A stretch of DNA of 64,000 nt from Polaromonas sp. (GTDB lineage Bacteria; Pseudomonadota; Gammaproteobacteria; Burkholderiales; Burkholderiaceae_C), in assembly GCA_013297865.1 (NCBI GenBank), contig JAAFIP010000004.1:186001-250000 (forward strand), given 5' to 3'. The notes beneath the pieces are model-generated. The model had not been told where the DNA came from. It did no database searches and saw only the letters and a list, made by a program, of their open reading frames with translations. This document shows, piece after piece, positions 55,448 to 64,000 of this stretch (positions within the stretch are counted from its first letter, which is position 1; each line of letters starts with the position of its first letter). A program made the position numbers and the translations under genes.

Positions 55448-57256
55448 ATGACCGATCTTTCCACTCACCCCACACAGATCGCCAGCGCCTGGTTGGCTGA
55501 CTTCAACACTGTGCTGGAACGCCAAGATATTGATGCCGCCGTAGCGCTGTTTGCGCCCGACAGCTACTGGCGCGACCTGGTGGCTTTCACCTGGAATATC
55601 TGCACGCAGGAGAACCCCGAAGCGATACGTACGATGCTCAAGGCGCGGCTGGCGGACGTGAAGCCGCGCAACTTTGCCATCGAAGGCGAGGGCACCGAAG
55701 CCGGTGGCGTGGTGGATGCGTGGTTCACGTTTGAAACCGCAGTGGCACGCGGACGCGGCCATCTGCGCCTGCAAAACGGCAAGGCCTGGACGCTGCTGAC
55801 CACGATGACCGAGTTGAAGGGCTTTGAAGAGCCTACCGGCACGCAGCGCGAGAAGGGCGCTGAGCACGGCGCGCAGCCCGGACGCAAGACCTGGCTGGAA
55901 AAGCGCCAGCAAGAGGCCGCCACACTGGGCCTGCAGGACGACGAGCAGCCCTATGTGCTGATCGTCGGCGGCGGGCAGGGCGGCATTGCGCTGGGCGCGC
56001 GGCTGCGCAGGCTGGGCGTGCCCACCATCATCGTGGAGAAAAACGAACGCGCTGGCGACAGCTGGCGCAAGCGCTACAAAAGCCTGTGCCTGCACGACCC
56101 TGTGTGGTATGACCACCTGCCGTATTTGCCCTTCCCCGACCATTGGCCCGTGTTTGCGCCCAAAGACAAAATTGGCGACTGGCTGGAGATGTACACCAAG
56201 GTGATGGAGCTGAACTACTGGGGCGGCACCACGGCCAAGAAAGCTAAATTCAACGAAGCCAAGCAAGAGTGGGAAGTGCAGGTGCAGCGCGGCGGCAAAG
56301 ACATCACCCTGCGGCCCAAGCAACTGGTGTTTGCGCTCGGCGTGTCGGGCTACCCCCATGTGCCCAAGATCGCCGGGGCTGACACTTTCAAAGGCGACCA
56401 GCACCACTCCAGCCAGCACCCTGGCCCCGAGGCCTACAAAGGCAAAAAATGCGTGGTGCTCGGCTCCAACAATTCATCGCACGACATTTGCGCCGCGCTG
56501 TGGGAGGGCGGTGCCGACGTGACGATGGTGCAGCGCAGCTCCACTCATATCGCTCCGTCTGATTCGCTGATGGAACTGGCCCTGGGCGGCCTGTATTCTG
56601 AAAGCGCCGTCAAGGCTGGCGTGACCACCGACAAAGCCGATCTGATCTTCGCCTCCATCCCCTACAAAATCATGGCCCCCATGCAGGTGCCGGTCTATGA
56701 CGAGATGAAAAAGCGCGATGCCGATTTGTACGCGCGTTTGGAAAAAGCCGGCTTCATGCTCGACTTTGGCGTAGACGGCTCGGGCCTGTTCATGAAGTAC
56801 CTGCGGCGCGGCTCGGGCTACTACATCGACGTGGGCGCGTCCGAGCTGGTGGCCAATGGCAGCATCAAGCTCAAAAGCAATGTCAATATCGAGCGCATCA
56901 ACCCCAAATCGGTCACGCTGACGGACGGCACAGAGTTGCCAGCCGATTTGATTGTGTACGCCACCGGCTACGGCTCGATGAATGGCTGGCTAGCCGACTT
57001 GATATCGCCCGAAGTGGCCGACAAAGTAGGCAAGGTCTGGGGCCTGGGCTCTGATACGCCCAAAGACCCCGGCCCCTGGGAAGGCGAGCTGCGCAATATG
57101 TGGAAGCCCACCCAGGTGCCCCAGCTATGGATTCACGGCGGCAACCTGCACCAGTCACGCCACTATTCGCAGTTTTTGTCGCTGCAGCTCAAGGCACGGA
57201 TGGAGGGGCTGAAAACGCCGGTGTATGCCTTGGCACCGACTTATCACGCACGCTGA
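55448..57256 (+). CDS. Flavin-dependent monooxygenase-like NAD(P)/FAD oxidoreductase with N-terminal NTF2-like domain
   Basis: A 602-residue protein. Residues 1-140 look like an NTF2/SnoaL-like cup (WLADFNTVLERQDIDAAVALFAPDSYWRDLVAFTWNICT). Then comes an FAD fold (VLIVGGGQGGIALGARLRRLG near 174), WRKRYKSLCLHDPVWYDHLPYLPFPDHWPVF, a second nucleotide motif (CVVLGSNNSSHDICAALWEGGADVTMVQRS) and LIVYATGYGSM. This order is that of flavin monooxygenases of the FMO/Baeyer-Villiger group. The substrate is unknown. GAGCG at the start is a weak ribosome site. Stands alone. Confidence 0.88.
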   Translation: MTDLSTHPTQIASAWLADFNTVLERQDIDAAVALFAPDSYWRDLVAFTWNICTQENPEAIRTMLKARLADVKPRNFAIEGEGTEAGGVVDAWFTFETAVARGRGHLRLQNGKAWTLLTTMTELKGFEEPTGTQREKGAEHGAQPGRKTWLEKRQQEAATLGLQDDEQPYVLIVGGGQGGIALGARLRRLGVPTIIVEKNERAGDSWRKRYKSLCLHDPVWYDHLPYLPFPDHWPVFAPKDKIGDWLEMYTKVMELNYWGGTTAKKAKFNEAKQEWEVQVQRGGKDITLRPKQLVFALGVSGYPHVPKIAGADTFKGDQHHSSQHPGPEAYKGKKCVVLGSNNSSHDICAALWEGGADVTMVQRSSTHIAPSDSLMELALGGLYSESAVKAGVTTDKADLIFASIPYKIMAPMQVPVYDEMKKRDADLYARLEKAGFMLDFGVDGSGLFMKYLRRGSGYYIDVGASELVANGSIKLKSNVNIERINPKSVTLTDGTELPADLIVYATGYGSMNGWLADLISPEVADKVGKVWGLGSDTPKDPGPWEGELRNMWKPTQVPQLWIHGGNLHQSRHYSQFLSLQLKARMEGLKTPVYALAPTYHAR

Positions 57257-57288
57257 TGTGGAATGCTGCAGGCGCAACGCCTGCAGCT

Positions 57289-58128
57289 CTAACCCGGCTT
57301 CTGCACCTGCGGGCACGGCACCTGCACCAGCTCGCGCCGCCCGCCATCGACGCGCATGGCGCTTAAGCTGCCACCCCAGACACAGCCGGTGTCCAGGGCG
57401 ATCAGGTTGGGGCGGTTGATTGGGCCCAGGGTAGACCAATGGCCAAATGCTACGGTGATCTCTGCGGTTTGGCGCTGGGGCACTTCAAACCAGGGCATAA
57501 AGCCTGGCGGTGCGCCGCCTGCGCCTTCTTTGGTAGCAAACTCCATCTCGCCAGCAGCGCTGCAAAAGCGCAGCCGGGTCAGCGCGTTGACGATCACACG
57601 CAGCCGATCGCTGCCCTGCAGCGTGTCGCTCCACTGGGCGGGCTGGTTGCCATACATTGTCTGCAGAAATTCCTGGTAGTGGCTGGCGCGCAGGGCCGTG
57701 GCCAGCTCGTGCGCGCAGGCCAGGGTTTGCGCGGCAGTCCACTGCGGCAGCACGCCAGCGTGCACCATCAGCACATCGCTTTGCCCTGGCTCTGCGTGCA
57801 GCAGCGCCAGGGGCCGGTGGCGCAGCCAGTCAAGCAGCGGGGCTGCGTCTGGCGCGGCCAGCAGCTCGCCCAGGGTGTCGCTGCGGTGCGCAGGGCGCAC
57901 GCCAGCTGCGGCGGCCAGGGCGTGCAGGTCGTGGTTACCCAGCAGGCACTGGGCTGCATCGCCCAGGCGGCTTAATTGGCGCAGCACGGCCAGCGAGTGG
58001 GGCCCGCGGTTGACTAAATCGCCCAGCAGCACCAGACTATCGCGGCTGGGCGAAAAATCCAGCTTGGCCAAAAGCCGCTCCAGAGGCTGCCCACAACCCT
58101 GCACATCGCCAATCAGATACAGTCCCAT
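57289..58128 (-). CDS. apaH: Bis(5'-nucleosyl)-tetraphosphatase, symmetrical (ApaH)
   Basis: A 279-residue metallophosphatase splitting Ap4A into two [11 protein letters not shown] (GDxxG), [13 protein letters not shown] (GDxxNRGP), LLGNHDLH (GNHD) and [10 protein letters not shown] follow the family order. The start lies 24 bases from the divergent CNNM/CorC-type gene. Confidence 0.94.
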   Translation of the reverse strand: MGLYLIGDVQGCGQPLERLLAKLDFSPSRDSLVLLGDLVNRGPHSLAVLRQLSRLGDAAQCLLGNHDLHALAAAAGVRPAHRSDTLGELLAAPDAAPLLDWLRHRPLALLHAEPGQSDVLMVHAGVLPQWTAAQTLACAHELATALRASHYQEFLQTMYGNQPAQWSDTLQGSDRLRVIVNALTRLRFCSAAGEMEFATKEGAGGAPPGFMPWFEVPQRQTAEITVAFGHWSTLGPINRPNLIALDTGCVWGGSLSAMRVDGGRRELVQVPCPQVQKPG

Positions 58129-58152
58129 GGTGTACTTTCATTTTTCCTTGGT

Positions 58153-59451
58153 ATGGACTTTATCCTGATTGCTTTGCTGACCCTGATCAACGGGGCTTTT
58201 GCCATGAGCGAGCTGGCCCTCACGGCCAGCCGCAAAACCCGCCTGATGGCCATGGCTGAGGCCGGTGACGAGGGTGCCAAGGCCGCGCTGGTGCTGAACG
58301 AAAACCCTACCCAGATGCTGTCTACCGTGCAGGTAGGCATCACCTCGATCGGCATGCTCAACGGCATTGTGGGCGAAGCAGCGTTCAGTGATTCCGTGTC
58401 AGGCTTTTTGCAGAACATGGGGCTGGCCGCCAAGTTTGCCGCGCCCGCAGCCACCACCTTTGTCGTGGCCGCAATCACCTTCATCACGCTGATTTTTGGC
58501 GAGCTGGTGCCCAAGCGCATTGGCCTGCTGTACCCCGAGGCCGTGGCCCGCGTGATGGCGCGGCCCATGGCCTGGCTGGCCAGGGTGGCCAACCCGTTTG
58601 TCAAGCTGCTGACCATGTGCACCCAGGGCGTGCTCAATCTGCTGCGCATCAACACCAACAATGCCCGCGCCGTCACGCAGGAAGAAATCGCCGCCAGCCT
58701 GGACGAGGGCCTGGACGCGGGTGTGATCGAGGCGCATGAGCGCCAGATGGTGCAGAACCTGTTCCACCTGGACGACCGGCCGCTGACCTCCATCATGGTG
58801 CCGCGCAGCGACATTGTGTGGCTGGACGCCACGCTGACCGTAGCGCAGGGCCTGGAGAAGGCCGGGGGCACCAAGGACACCCATATCAAGACCTCGCACA
58901 GCTGGTTTCCGGTATGCCGCAAAGGGCTGGACGACGTGCTGGGCCTGGTCAGCGTGGCGCGCATGCTGCGCTCGCAGGGGCAGGCCACGCTGGAGTCGCT
59001 GGTCAGCCCGGCGATTTTCATCCCCGAAACGCTCAGCGGCATGGAGCTTTTGGAGCAGTTTCGCGCCCAATCGGCTCGCATGGTGTTTGTGGTGGACGAG
59101 TACGGCGTAGTGCAGGGCCTGCTGACCCCGCGCGACCTGCTGGAGGCCATTACTGGCGAGCTCAAGCCCCAAGCCGCAGCCGACGCCTGGGCCAACCGCC
59201 AGGCCGACGGCAGCTGGCTGTTGGACGGCATGATGCCAGTGGCCGAGCTGAAAAGCCGCCTGCAGATCGAGGACGACCTGCCCGAAGAGGACAAAAACCG
59301 CTACAACACCCTGGCAGGCCTGCTGATGGCGGTGGCTGGCGAGCTGCCGCAGCCTGGCGACACGATTGACTGCGCGGGCTGGGCCTTTGAGGTGCAGGCG
59401 CTGGAAGGGCGCCGTCTGGACCGCATCAAGGCGTCCAAATTGGTGCATTGA
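58153..59451 (+). CDS. CNNM/CorC family membrane protein (DUF21-CBS-CorC_HlyC)
   Basis: A 432-residue protein of the group often called hemolysin-like: DUF21 membrane domain (1-180, with LTLINGAFAMSELALTASRKTRL and FGELVPKRIGLLYPEAVA), a CBS pair (about 200-335, RPLTSIMVPRSDIVWLD and FVVDEYGVVQGLLTPRDLLEAI), and a CorC_HlyC domain (about 350-430). Members move or regulate magnesium or cobalt. 'Hemolysin' is a historical name and should not be taken as function. Confidence 0.92.
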   Translation: MDFILIALLTLINGAFAMSELALTASRKTRLMAMAEAGDEGAKAALVLNENPTQMLSTVQVGITSIGMLNGIVGEAAFSDSVSGFLQNMGLAAKFAAPAATTFVVAAITFITLIFGELVPKRIGLLYPEAVARVMARPMAWLARVANPFVKLLTMCTQGVLNLLRINTNNARAVTQEEIAASLDEGLDAGVIEAHERQMVQNLFHLDDRPLTSIMVPRSDIVWLDATLTVAQGLEKAGGTKDTHIKTSHSWFPVCRKGLDDVLGLVSVARMLRSQGQATLESLVSPAIFIPETLSGMELLEQFRAQSARMVFVVDEYGVVQGLLTPRDLLEAITGELKPQAAADAWANRQADGSWLLDGMMPVAELKSRLQIEDDLPEEDKNRYNTLAGLLMAVAGELPQPGDTIDCAGWAFEVQALEGRRLDRIKASKLVH

Positions 59452-59658
59452 CAGGCATTTTGACGGTGTCTACCCAAAGCGGGATAATGAGGCCTGTAGG
59501 GGCGGCAGACCCAATGTGAAGCCAACTTTACACAGCATTTGGAACCATCAGGCCTGCTGGCGGTCTACCAAACCAGTCGGTCAAGCGTTACAAATCTACG
59601 GCGGTTGACCGCTTGCATAGACAACAGAGGGTTGTTGTCACACTTTTGAGGCATTGCC

Positions 59659-60447
59659 ATGAAACTGCATTTCTCCAGCCTGTCGAATCTTGCCCCATCT
59701 GCCACCTGGTCTGGCGCGCTTGGCCTGAGCGTGCTGGCTTTGGCCAGCGCTGGCGCATCGGCCCAAGAAGTGGGCCGCGTGGTCTCCAGCACCGCCATCA
59801 TCAGCCAGGTCAGCGTGCCGCGCCAGGTGTGTGCCCAAGAGGTAGTGCAGGTGCAAAACACCACACCCGCCACCAAGTCGGGCGCGGGTGCCCTGATGGG
59901 CGGTATCGCCGGGGGTGCCATGGGCAACGCGATTGGTAACGGCAGTGGCCGCGCCGCAGCCACCGTGCTGGGCCTGTTTGCTGGCGCCATCGTGGGCGAC
60001 AGGATCGAAGGCGGCAGCCCCGCCCAGACCACCACCACCCAACAGACAGTCAACCGCTGCAGCACCCAGAACTTCCTGGAAAACCGCACCACAGGCTATA
60101 ACGTGGTCTACGAATACGCAGGCAAGCAATACAGCGTGCAGATGCCCCAAGACCCCGGCCCCACCATCCAGCTGCAGGTCGCGCCGATTGCGCCCACCTT
60201 GCCAGCCCCTGCCAACCAGCCGCGCGTGATGTCGCAGGCCGAGCAGCAGCCCCAGACCACCGTGATCGCCACCACCACCGAATACCAGCGCTTCATGACC
60301 GAGCCGCAGGTGGTGTACACCGCCCCTGTCGTGGTGGCCGCCCCTCCTGTGTATTACCAGCGCCCGGCCGTGTCGTTTGTGATCCGCGCAGGCAACTACG
60401 GACATGGCCGCTATCCCTACCACCATGGCCATGGCTACTGGCGCTAA
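59659..60447 (+). CDS. Glycine-zipper envelope protein
   Basis: A 262-residue exported protein. Signal peptide ending LASAGASAQ after a rather long N-terminus, then a glycine-zipper hairpin (GAGALMGGIAGGAMGNAIGN and AATVLGLFAGAIVGDRI, about 75-115), then a domain with YNVVYEYAGKQYSVQMPQDPGPTIQLQV, and a Tyr/His-rich tail (YYQRPAVSF, HGRYPYHHGHGYWR). SlyB/17-kDa-like proteins of this type sit in or near the outer membrane, but no lipobox Cys is seen. Role unknown. Followed by a terminator. The 207-base gap before it shows no gene. Confidence 0.85.
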   Translation: MKLHFSSLSNLAPSATWSGALGLSVLALASAGASAQEVGRVVSSTAIISQVSVPRQVCAQEVVQVQNTTPATKSGAGALMGGIAGGAMGNAIGNGSGRAAATVLGLFAGAIVGDRIEGGSPAQTTTTQQTVNRCSTQNFLENRTTGYNVVYEYAGKQYSVQMPQDPGPTIQLQVAPIAPTLPAPANQPRVMSQAEQQPQTTVIATTTEYQRFMTEPQVVYTAPVVVAAPPVYYQRPAVSFVIRAGNYGHGRYPYHHGHGYWR

Positions 60448-60470
60448 GCGCTGGCCCGACACAAGCAATC

Positions 60471-60495
60471 AAAGCCCCACCTGTTGGGGCTTTTT
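60471..60495 (+). terminator. Rho-independent terminator after the glycine-zipper gene
   Basis: Stem AAAGCCCCA / TGGGGCTTT with loop CCTGT, followed by TT. Confidence 0.88.
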
Positions 60496-60515
60496 CACGT
60501 GCAGCGCGCTTTGCG

Positions 60516-60533
60516 CTCCCATGAACATGGGAG
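60516..60533. promoter_or_regulatory. Inverted repeat upstream of the response regulator gene
   Basis: Perfect eight-base palindrome CTCCCATG-AA-CATGGGAG, 50 bases before the start. It is a possible operator; there is no T run, so it is not a terminator. Confidence 0.35.
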
Positions 60534-60583
60534 TGTGATCACAGCGCAGCGATAGTGGGGCAGGGCTGCGCTATGCTCTGGGC

Positions 60584-61336
60584 ATGACACAGCACACCTC
60601 TGCAGCGCCGCCCTGGCGGGTTTTGATCGTGGAAGACGACCCCGCCACGCGGACTTTCTTTGCCAGCTCGGTGCGCCAGTGCAACGCCCTGCAGCTGCTG
60701 GGCGAGGCGGCCAGTGTCAGCGAGGCCTGTGCCTGGCTGGGCCAAAGCGGCCATGCGATCGATGTGCTGCTGACCGACCTGGGCCTGCCCGATGGCAGCG
60801 GCCTGGAGGTGATCCGCTATGCCCTGCAGACCTACCCCGACTGCGAAGCGCTGGTGATTTCGATGTTTGGCGACGAGGACAATGTGCTCAGCAGCATTGA
60901 AGCCGGGGCCACGGGCTATATCCACAAAGACTCAGCGCCCGAGGACATTGCCCAATCGATTGTGCAGCTCAAGGCCGGTGCCTCTCCCATCTCGCCCATG
61001 ATCGCGCGGCGTGTGCTGGCCAAATACCGCGTCATGGCCCGCAATTCCACAGAAAATACGGCTGCAGGCCAATCAAATATCGCGGGGGCAGCTACTGAAA
61101 GCATAGCAAATGAATTGCCTGAAGATGCCAATTCAGAAGGCATTGTGCTGTCACCGCGCGAGCAGGAGGTGCTGCAGCTGATCGCGCGGGGCTTTTCCTA
61201 CAGCGAGATTGCCAAGCTGCGCAATGTCAGCGTGAACACGGTGCAGACGCATATCAAAAACCTCTACGCCAAGCTGGCGGTGCACAACAAAACCGAGGCG
61301 GTGTACGAGGCCACGCGCATGGGGCTGCTGCGCTAG
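60584..61336 (+). CDS. NarL/LuxR-type response regulator
   Basis: A 250-residue two-component regulator. Receiver domain with VLIVEDDPA (acidic pocket), phospho-acceptor Asp65 in LLTDLGLPDGSG and the conserved Lys in HKDSAPED. C-terminal LuxR helix-turn-helix LSPREQEVLQLIARGFSYSEIAKLRNVSVNTVQTHIKNLYAKL. The linker (about 145-185) is unusually long; residues 158-176 are encoded by a dispersed repeat copy. No kinase gene is adjacent, so it is an orphan. Confidence 0.92.
   Translation: MTQHTSAAPPWRVLIVEDDPATRTFFASSVRQCNALQLLGEAASVSEACAWLGQSGHAIDVLLTDLGLPDGSGLEVIRYALQTYPDCEALVISMFGDEDNVLSSIEAGATGYIHKDSAPEDIAQSIVQLKAGASPISPMIARRVLAKYRVMARNSTENTAAGQSNIAGAATESIANELPEDANSEGIVLSPREQEVLQLIARGFSYSEIAKLRNVSVNTVQTHIKNLYAKLAVHNKTEAVYEATRMGLLR
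61057..61111 (-). repeat. Dispersed ~50-bp repeat, copy 7 (inside a coding linker)
   Basis: Minus-strand copy, somewhat diverged: CGGCTGCAGGCCAATCAAAT then ATCGCGGGGGCAGCTACTGA then AAGCATAGCAA. It lies in frame within the response regulator and encodes TAAGQSNIAGAATESIA. Confidence 0.8.
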
Positions 61337-61423
61337 TAAGGCCCGGCGTGGCCGCGCAGCGAGAGGCCAGCGCACAGTCGGGTACAGTGCTGCTATTCAT
61401 GCAACTTCAGGAGGAATGGATCC

Positions 61424-62179
61424 ATGCCCGCCGCCACGTTCTATGACAAGCCCGTCCTGCTCAACCGCGAGGCGCACAAACACAAGAAAATTGCGCCCAG
61501 CAACAGCTTTGCCTTTGCGCGCCAGTCCAATTCGCTGTATGTGGCGGGCGTGGAGTTTACCCAAGCCTGCAAGGAATACCCTATTGTCTTCACCCAGGTT
61601 GGCAAAGACAAGGTCGCTCCCGTGGCCATTTTGGGGCTGCGCGAGAAAGAAAACCTGTTTGTCAGCAGCGACAGCCGCTGGGACGCTAGCTATGTGCCCG
61701 CCTTTGTGCGGCGCTACCCGTTTGTGCTGGCCGAGCTGCCGGGCCAGCAGATGGGCGTGTGTATCGACGAAGGCTACGCAGGGCTCAACGACAAGGACGG
61801 CGAGGCCCTGTTTGACAGCCAGGGTAACAACACCCCGTTCCTGCAGAACGCGCTGGATTTCCTGAACCGCTACCAGGTGGAATACCTGCGCACCGAGCGC
61901 TTTTGCCAGCGCCTGAAAGAGCTGGGCCTGCTGATGGAGATGAACGCCAAGGCTGACCTGTTTGATGGCACCAGCTTCATGGTCAATGGGCTGATGGTGG
62001 TGGATGAGCGCAAACTGCTGCAGTTGGACGATGCGCAGGCGCTGCAGGTGTTCAGATCAGGCGAGCTCAGCTGGATTTACGCCCACCTGGTGTCACTGTC
62101 CAACCTCAACAGCTTGGTGGACAAGCTGGCGCAGAGCAAGCGCGCGGGTGCTGCCGTGGCTGGCAAAGCTGCTACCTGA
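61424..62179 (+). CDS. SapC family protein
   Basis: A 251-residue soluble protein of the SapC family (named after a Campylobacter S-layer-associated gene): PVLLNREAHKHKKIAPSNSFAFARQSNSLYVAGVEF, EYPIVFTQVG, AILGLREKENLFV, YVPAFVRRYPFVLAE, and GLMVVDERKLLQL. Biochemical role unknown. It is followed after 10 bases by a methyltransferase gene; the pair is probably an operon. AGGAGGA precedes the ATG. Confidence 0.87.
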   Translation: MPAATFYDKPVLLNREAHKHKKIAPSNSFAFARQSNSLYVAGVEFTQACKEYPIVFTQVGKDKVAPVAILGLREKENLFVSSDSRWDASYVPAFVRRYPFVLAELPGQQMGVCIDEGYAGLNDKDGEALFDSQGNNTPFLQNALDFLNRYQVEYLRTERFCQRLKELGLLMEMNAKADLFDGTSFMVNGLMVVDERKLLQLDDAQALQVFRSGELSWIYAHLVSLSNLNSLVDKLAQSKRAGAAVAGKAAT

Positions 62180-62189
62180 CATCCCGCCT

Positions 62190-63842
62190 ATGCAAAAGCC
62201 TCTTTCTGATATGCAGGTCAGCGCTGCACCTGGCCCAGGTGCCGACAGCAGCACCCAGGCGCGCAACCAGGCAATTGCCAGCGCCTACGACACGGTGCCC
62301 TACCAGTCCAGGCCCTTCGCCCAGAGCACGCCCGAGCAACTGTCCATCATGGGCCAGCTGTTTGGCCTGACGCCACCCGACATCACCACCGCGCGCGTGC
62401 TGGAGCTGGGCTGTTCGGCGGGCGGCAACCTCATCCCGCTGGCGGCCAGATACCCTGGCGTGCAGGCGCTGGGCATTGATCTGTCGGCAGTGCAGATCGC
62501 CCACGGGCAGGAGCTGCTGGACCGGCTGGGCCTGACCAACTGCACCCTCAAAGTGCTGGATATTGTGCAGGCCGCCCATGAGATCACTGGCCAGTTTGAC
62601 TACATCATCTGCCATGGTGTGTTCAGCTGGGTGCCCGAAGCCGTGCGACACGCTATTTTGGATGTGATCCGCGACCATCTGTCGCCGCACGGCATTGCCT
62701 ATGTGAGCTACAACGTCTATCCCGGTTGGAAGCAGCGCGAAGTGATCCGCGAAATGATGATGTTCCATGCGGGCGGGCGCACCACGCCCACCGAGCGGCT
62801 GCAGCAAGCCAGGGCGATACTGGAGTACACCAAAAACATCAGCGCCGAGCAGTCCACCTACGGCAGGCTGCTGCGCGACGAAGCGGTGCAGGTGAGCCGC
62901 GCGGAGGACTATTACCTCTACCACGAGTACCTGGAGATTGAAAACAATCCCATGTATTTCAAAGACTTCATCGCGCTGGCCAGCGCGCGCAAGCTGGCCT
63001 ACCTGGGCGAAGCAGGCCTGTCCGACATGGCGCCGCAGCGCCTGGGCAAAGACATCCACGAGACGCTTTCACTGCTGTCTGCCGGCAATATCCTGGCCAC
63101 CGAGCAGTACATGGATTTTTTCACCAACCGCAGTTTCCGCCAGACCCTGCTGGTGCATGAGGCGCAGGCCAGCCAGATCAACCGGGGCCTGAGCGCGCGC
63201 TCGGTGCAGGGCTTCACCGTCAGCACCGGCCTGGTAGAGGACACGGATTTCAAGCCAGTGCCTGGCCAGGCGCCGATAGCGCAGTACAAAGACAGTTCCG
63301 GTCGCACGCTGGGAGTCAACGCCCCGCTCACTCACGCGCTTGTCAAGGCGCTGGCAGCCAGCAAGCTAACAGGCATCCGTGTAGATGCCCTGGCGCGCGC
63401 AGTCAGAGCCACAGTGCCAGAGCTGGCGGCCCATCCTGAAGCGGCAGTACTCGAAGCAGTGGGCATGGAGCTGATGACCCTGCTGGTGCAAAACGTGGTG
63501 CGCCTGTCTCTGCATCCCGTGGTCCTGCCGCCCGAGTCAGACACGCCCATGGCCTATCCTCTGGCGCGCGCACAGGCCGAGCGGGGCCAGGCCTGGGTTA
63601 CCAATCTGCAGCACCAGGCAGTGAGCATTTCCCCCGCCCACTGCGCCGTGCTGGCCCAGCTGGACGGCCAGACCAGCAGCGCCGAACTCCAGGCCGAGCT
63701 GCTGGCCCAGCTGCAGGACGGACGCTTGGTAGCCCACCACAACCAGGAGCGGGTGACCGACGCCGCGCAGTTACAGCAACTGGCAGCGCAGTTTTATGCG
63801 CAGGCGGTGCACGATCTGAGGCAGCTGGGGATACTGCAGTAA
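62190..63842 (+). CDS. Methyltransferase with PKMT-type regulatory domain
   Basis: A 550-residue protein. N-terminal class I SAM domain with VLELGCSAGGNLIPLAARYPG (about 69-90), GIDLSAVQIAHGQ and FDYIICHGVFSWVPE. Then YVSYNVYPGWKQREVIREMMMFH and a regulatory domain (about 210-370), with a C-terminal domain of unknown type. This architecture is that of the bacterial protein-lysine methyltransferases known from Rickettsia (PKMT1/2), which methylate an outer-membrane protein; substrate here unknown. Start ATG at 62190; ATG at 62211 is possible. Confidence 0.86.
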   Translation: MQKPLSDMQVSAAPGPGADSSTQARNQAIASAYDTVPYQSRPFAQSTPEQLSIMGQLFGLTPPDITTARVLELGCSAGGNLIPLAARYPGVQALGIDLSAVQIAHGQELLDRLGLTNCTLKVLDIVQAAHEITGQFDYIICHGVFSWVPEAVRHAILDVIRDHLSPHGIAYVSYNVYPGWKQREVIREMMMFHAGGRTTPTERLQQARAILEYTKNISAEQSTYGRLLRDEAVQVSRAEDYYLYHEYLEIENNPMYFKDFIALASARKLAYLGEAGLSDMAPQRLGKDIHETLSLLSAGNILATEQYMDFFTNRSFRQTLLVHEAQASQINRGLSARSVQGFTVSTGLVEDTDFKPVPGQAPIAQYKDSSGRTLGVNAPLTHALVKALAASKLTGIRVDALARAVRATVPELAAHPEAAVLEAVGMELMTLLVQNVVRLSLHPVVLPPESDTPMAYPLARAQAERGQAWVTNLQHQAVSISPAHCAVLAQLDGQTSSAELQAELLAQLQDGRLVAHHNQERVTDAAQLQQLAAQFYAQAVHDLRQLGILQ

Positions 63843-63855
63843 GCGGCCGCAGTCA

Positions 63856-63933
63856 GCGGGGCCGGGGTCAGATGGTATAAAAATCCTGCCCGGCAAAGGT
63901 TTTGAATAGTTTGAATTTACCCCCTGGCCCTGC
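63856..63933. repeat. Possible small inverted-repeat element after the methyltransferase gene
   Basis: GCGGGGCCGGGGTCAG (from 63856) and ACCCCCTGGCCCTGC (to 63933) form an imperfect inverted repeat around an AT-rich centre (TATAAAAATC, GAATAGTTTGAATT). GGGGTCAG ends are common in palindromic elements moved by REP-associated transposases. No transposase is seen; the last 67 bases of the window show no gene. Confidence 0.3.
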
Positions 63934-64000
63934 AGCACCTGCAGTGCGCCAGCCTAGAAGCCTCGTGGGGCAGGGGTCGGCCAGCAAGGCTTCTTTGGGC

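Noticed and set aside
58153-59451. Hemolysin
   Set aside because: The DUF21-CBS-CorC_HlyC architecture belongs to ion-transport-related proteins; haemolytic activity is a historical label.

Overview
The window looks like a chromosome segment of a betaproteobacterium of the order Burkholderiales, most likely family Comamonadaceae. The basis is the gene order and protein types: rpfE-like/recJ next to lolCD, ftsY next to an M16 peptidase pair, rsmD-coaD-ferredoxin, and dapA-bamC. GC-rich coding sequence and a short dispersed repeat with core AGCTGCTCCCGCGATATTC also fit. No tRNA, rRNA, phage, CRISPR array or transposase gene was seen. The species cannot be named from sequence reading alone.

Layout: 1-4293 carries recJ (cut by the window start), an RpfE-like gene and lolC-lolD. 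4294-4701 is non-coding and holds a pair of facing repeat units. 4702-16376 is an eleven-gene, same-strand, tightly packed or overlapping cluster. It encodes a YnjB/YnjC/YnjD-type ABC transporter, a YnjF-like CDP-alcohol phosphatidyltransferase, a TVP38 membrane domain fused to a disulfide-reductase-like flavoenzyme, DUF547 and DUF3047 exported proteins, an NDH-2/SelD-associated-type flavoprotein, an ATP-grasp enzyme and two YHS-domain lipoproteins. Its core matches the E. coli ydjXYZ-ynjABCDEF set, whose function is unsettled, but here it is much enlarged. 16477-22297 holds ftsY, two M16 peptidases, rsmD, coaD, a ferredoxin and an EF-hand protein. 22401-26363 is otsB-GH15-otsA. 26369-31805 holds an Lrp regulator/aminotransferase pair, aroC and two transporters, with an unusual paired hairpin element before aroC. 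32062-37863 holds an alanine-rich lipoprotein, a BI-1 protein, a HbpS/GlcG-like protein, bamC, dapA, a methyltransferase, an SDR enzyme and a 44-residue membrane peptide.

38073-45347 is the second cluster of special interest. A TauABC-type ABC importer is followed on the same strand by a histidinol-dehydrogenase-family (HpsN-like) enzyme, a DegT-type aminotransferase, a cysteate sulfo-lyase/D-cysteine desulfhydrase-type enzyme and an Asp/Glu racemase-family enzyme. Together they suggest uptake of a C3 sulfonate, oxidation and amination to cysteate, and release of sulfite, ammonia and pyruvate. A MocR-type regulator with a clear palindrome in front of it is divergent. Next come an amidase, an MFS transporter, a PQQ alcohol dehydrogenase and a GAF/Fis-type regulator (47153-53135).

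53217-63842 holds RhlE, a thioredoxin-like small protein, a flavin monooxygenase, ApaH, a CNNM/CorC-type protein, a glycine-zipper protein, an orphan NarL-type response regulator, and a SapC/protein-methyltransferase pair.

Across the window seven copies of one ~50-bp repeat occur. Several have been taken into genes: they supply start codons (recJ, SDR), signal peptides (DUF547, second M16 peptidase) and an interdomain linker (response regulator).
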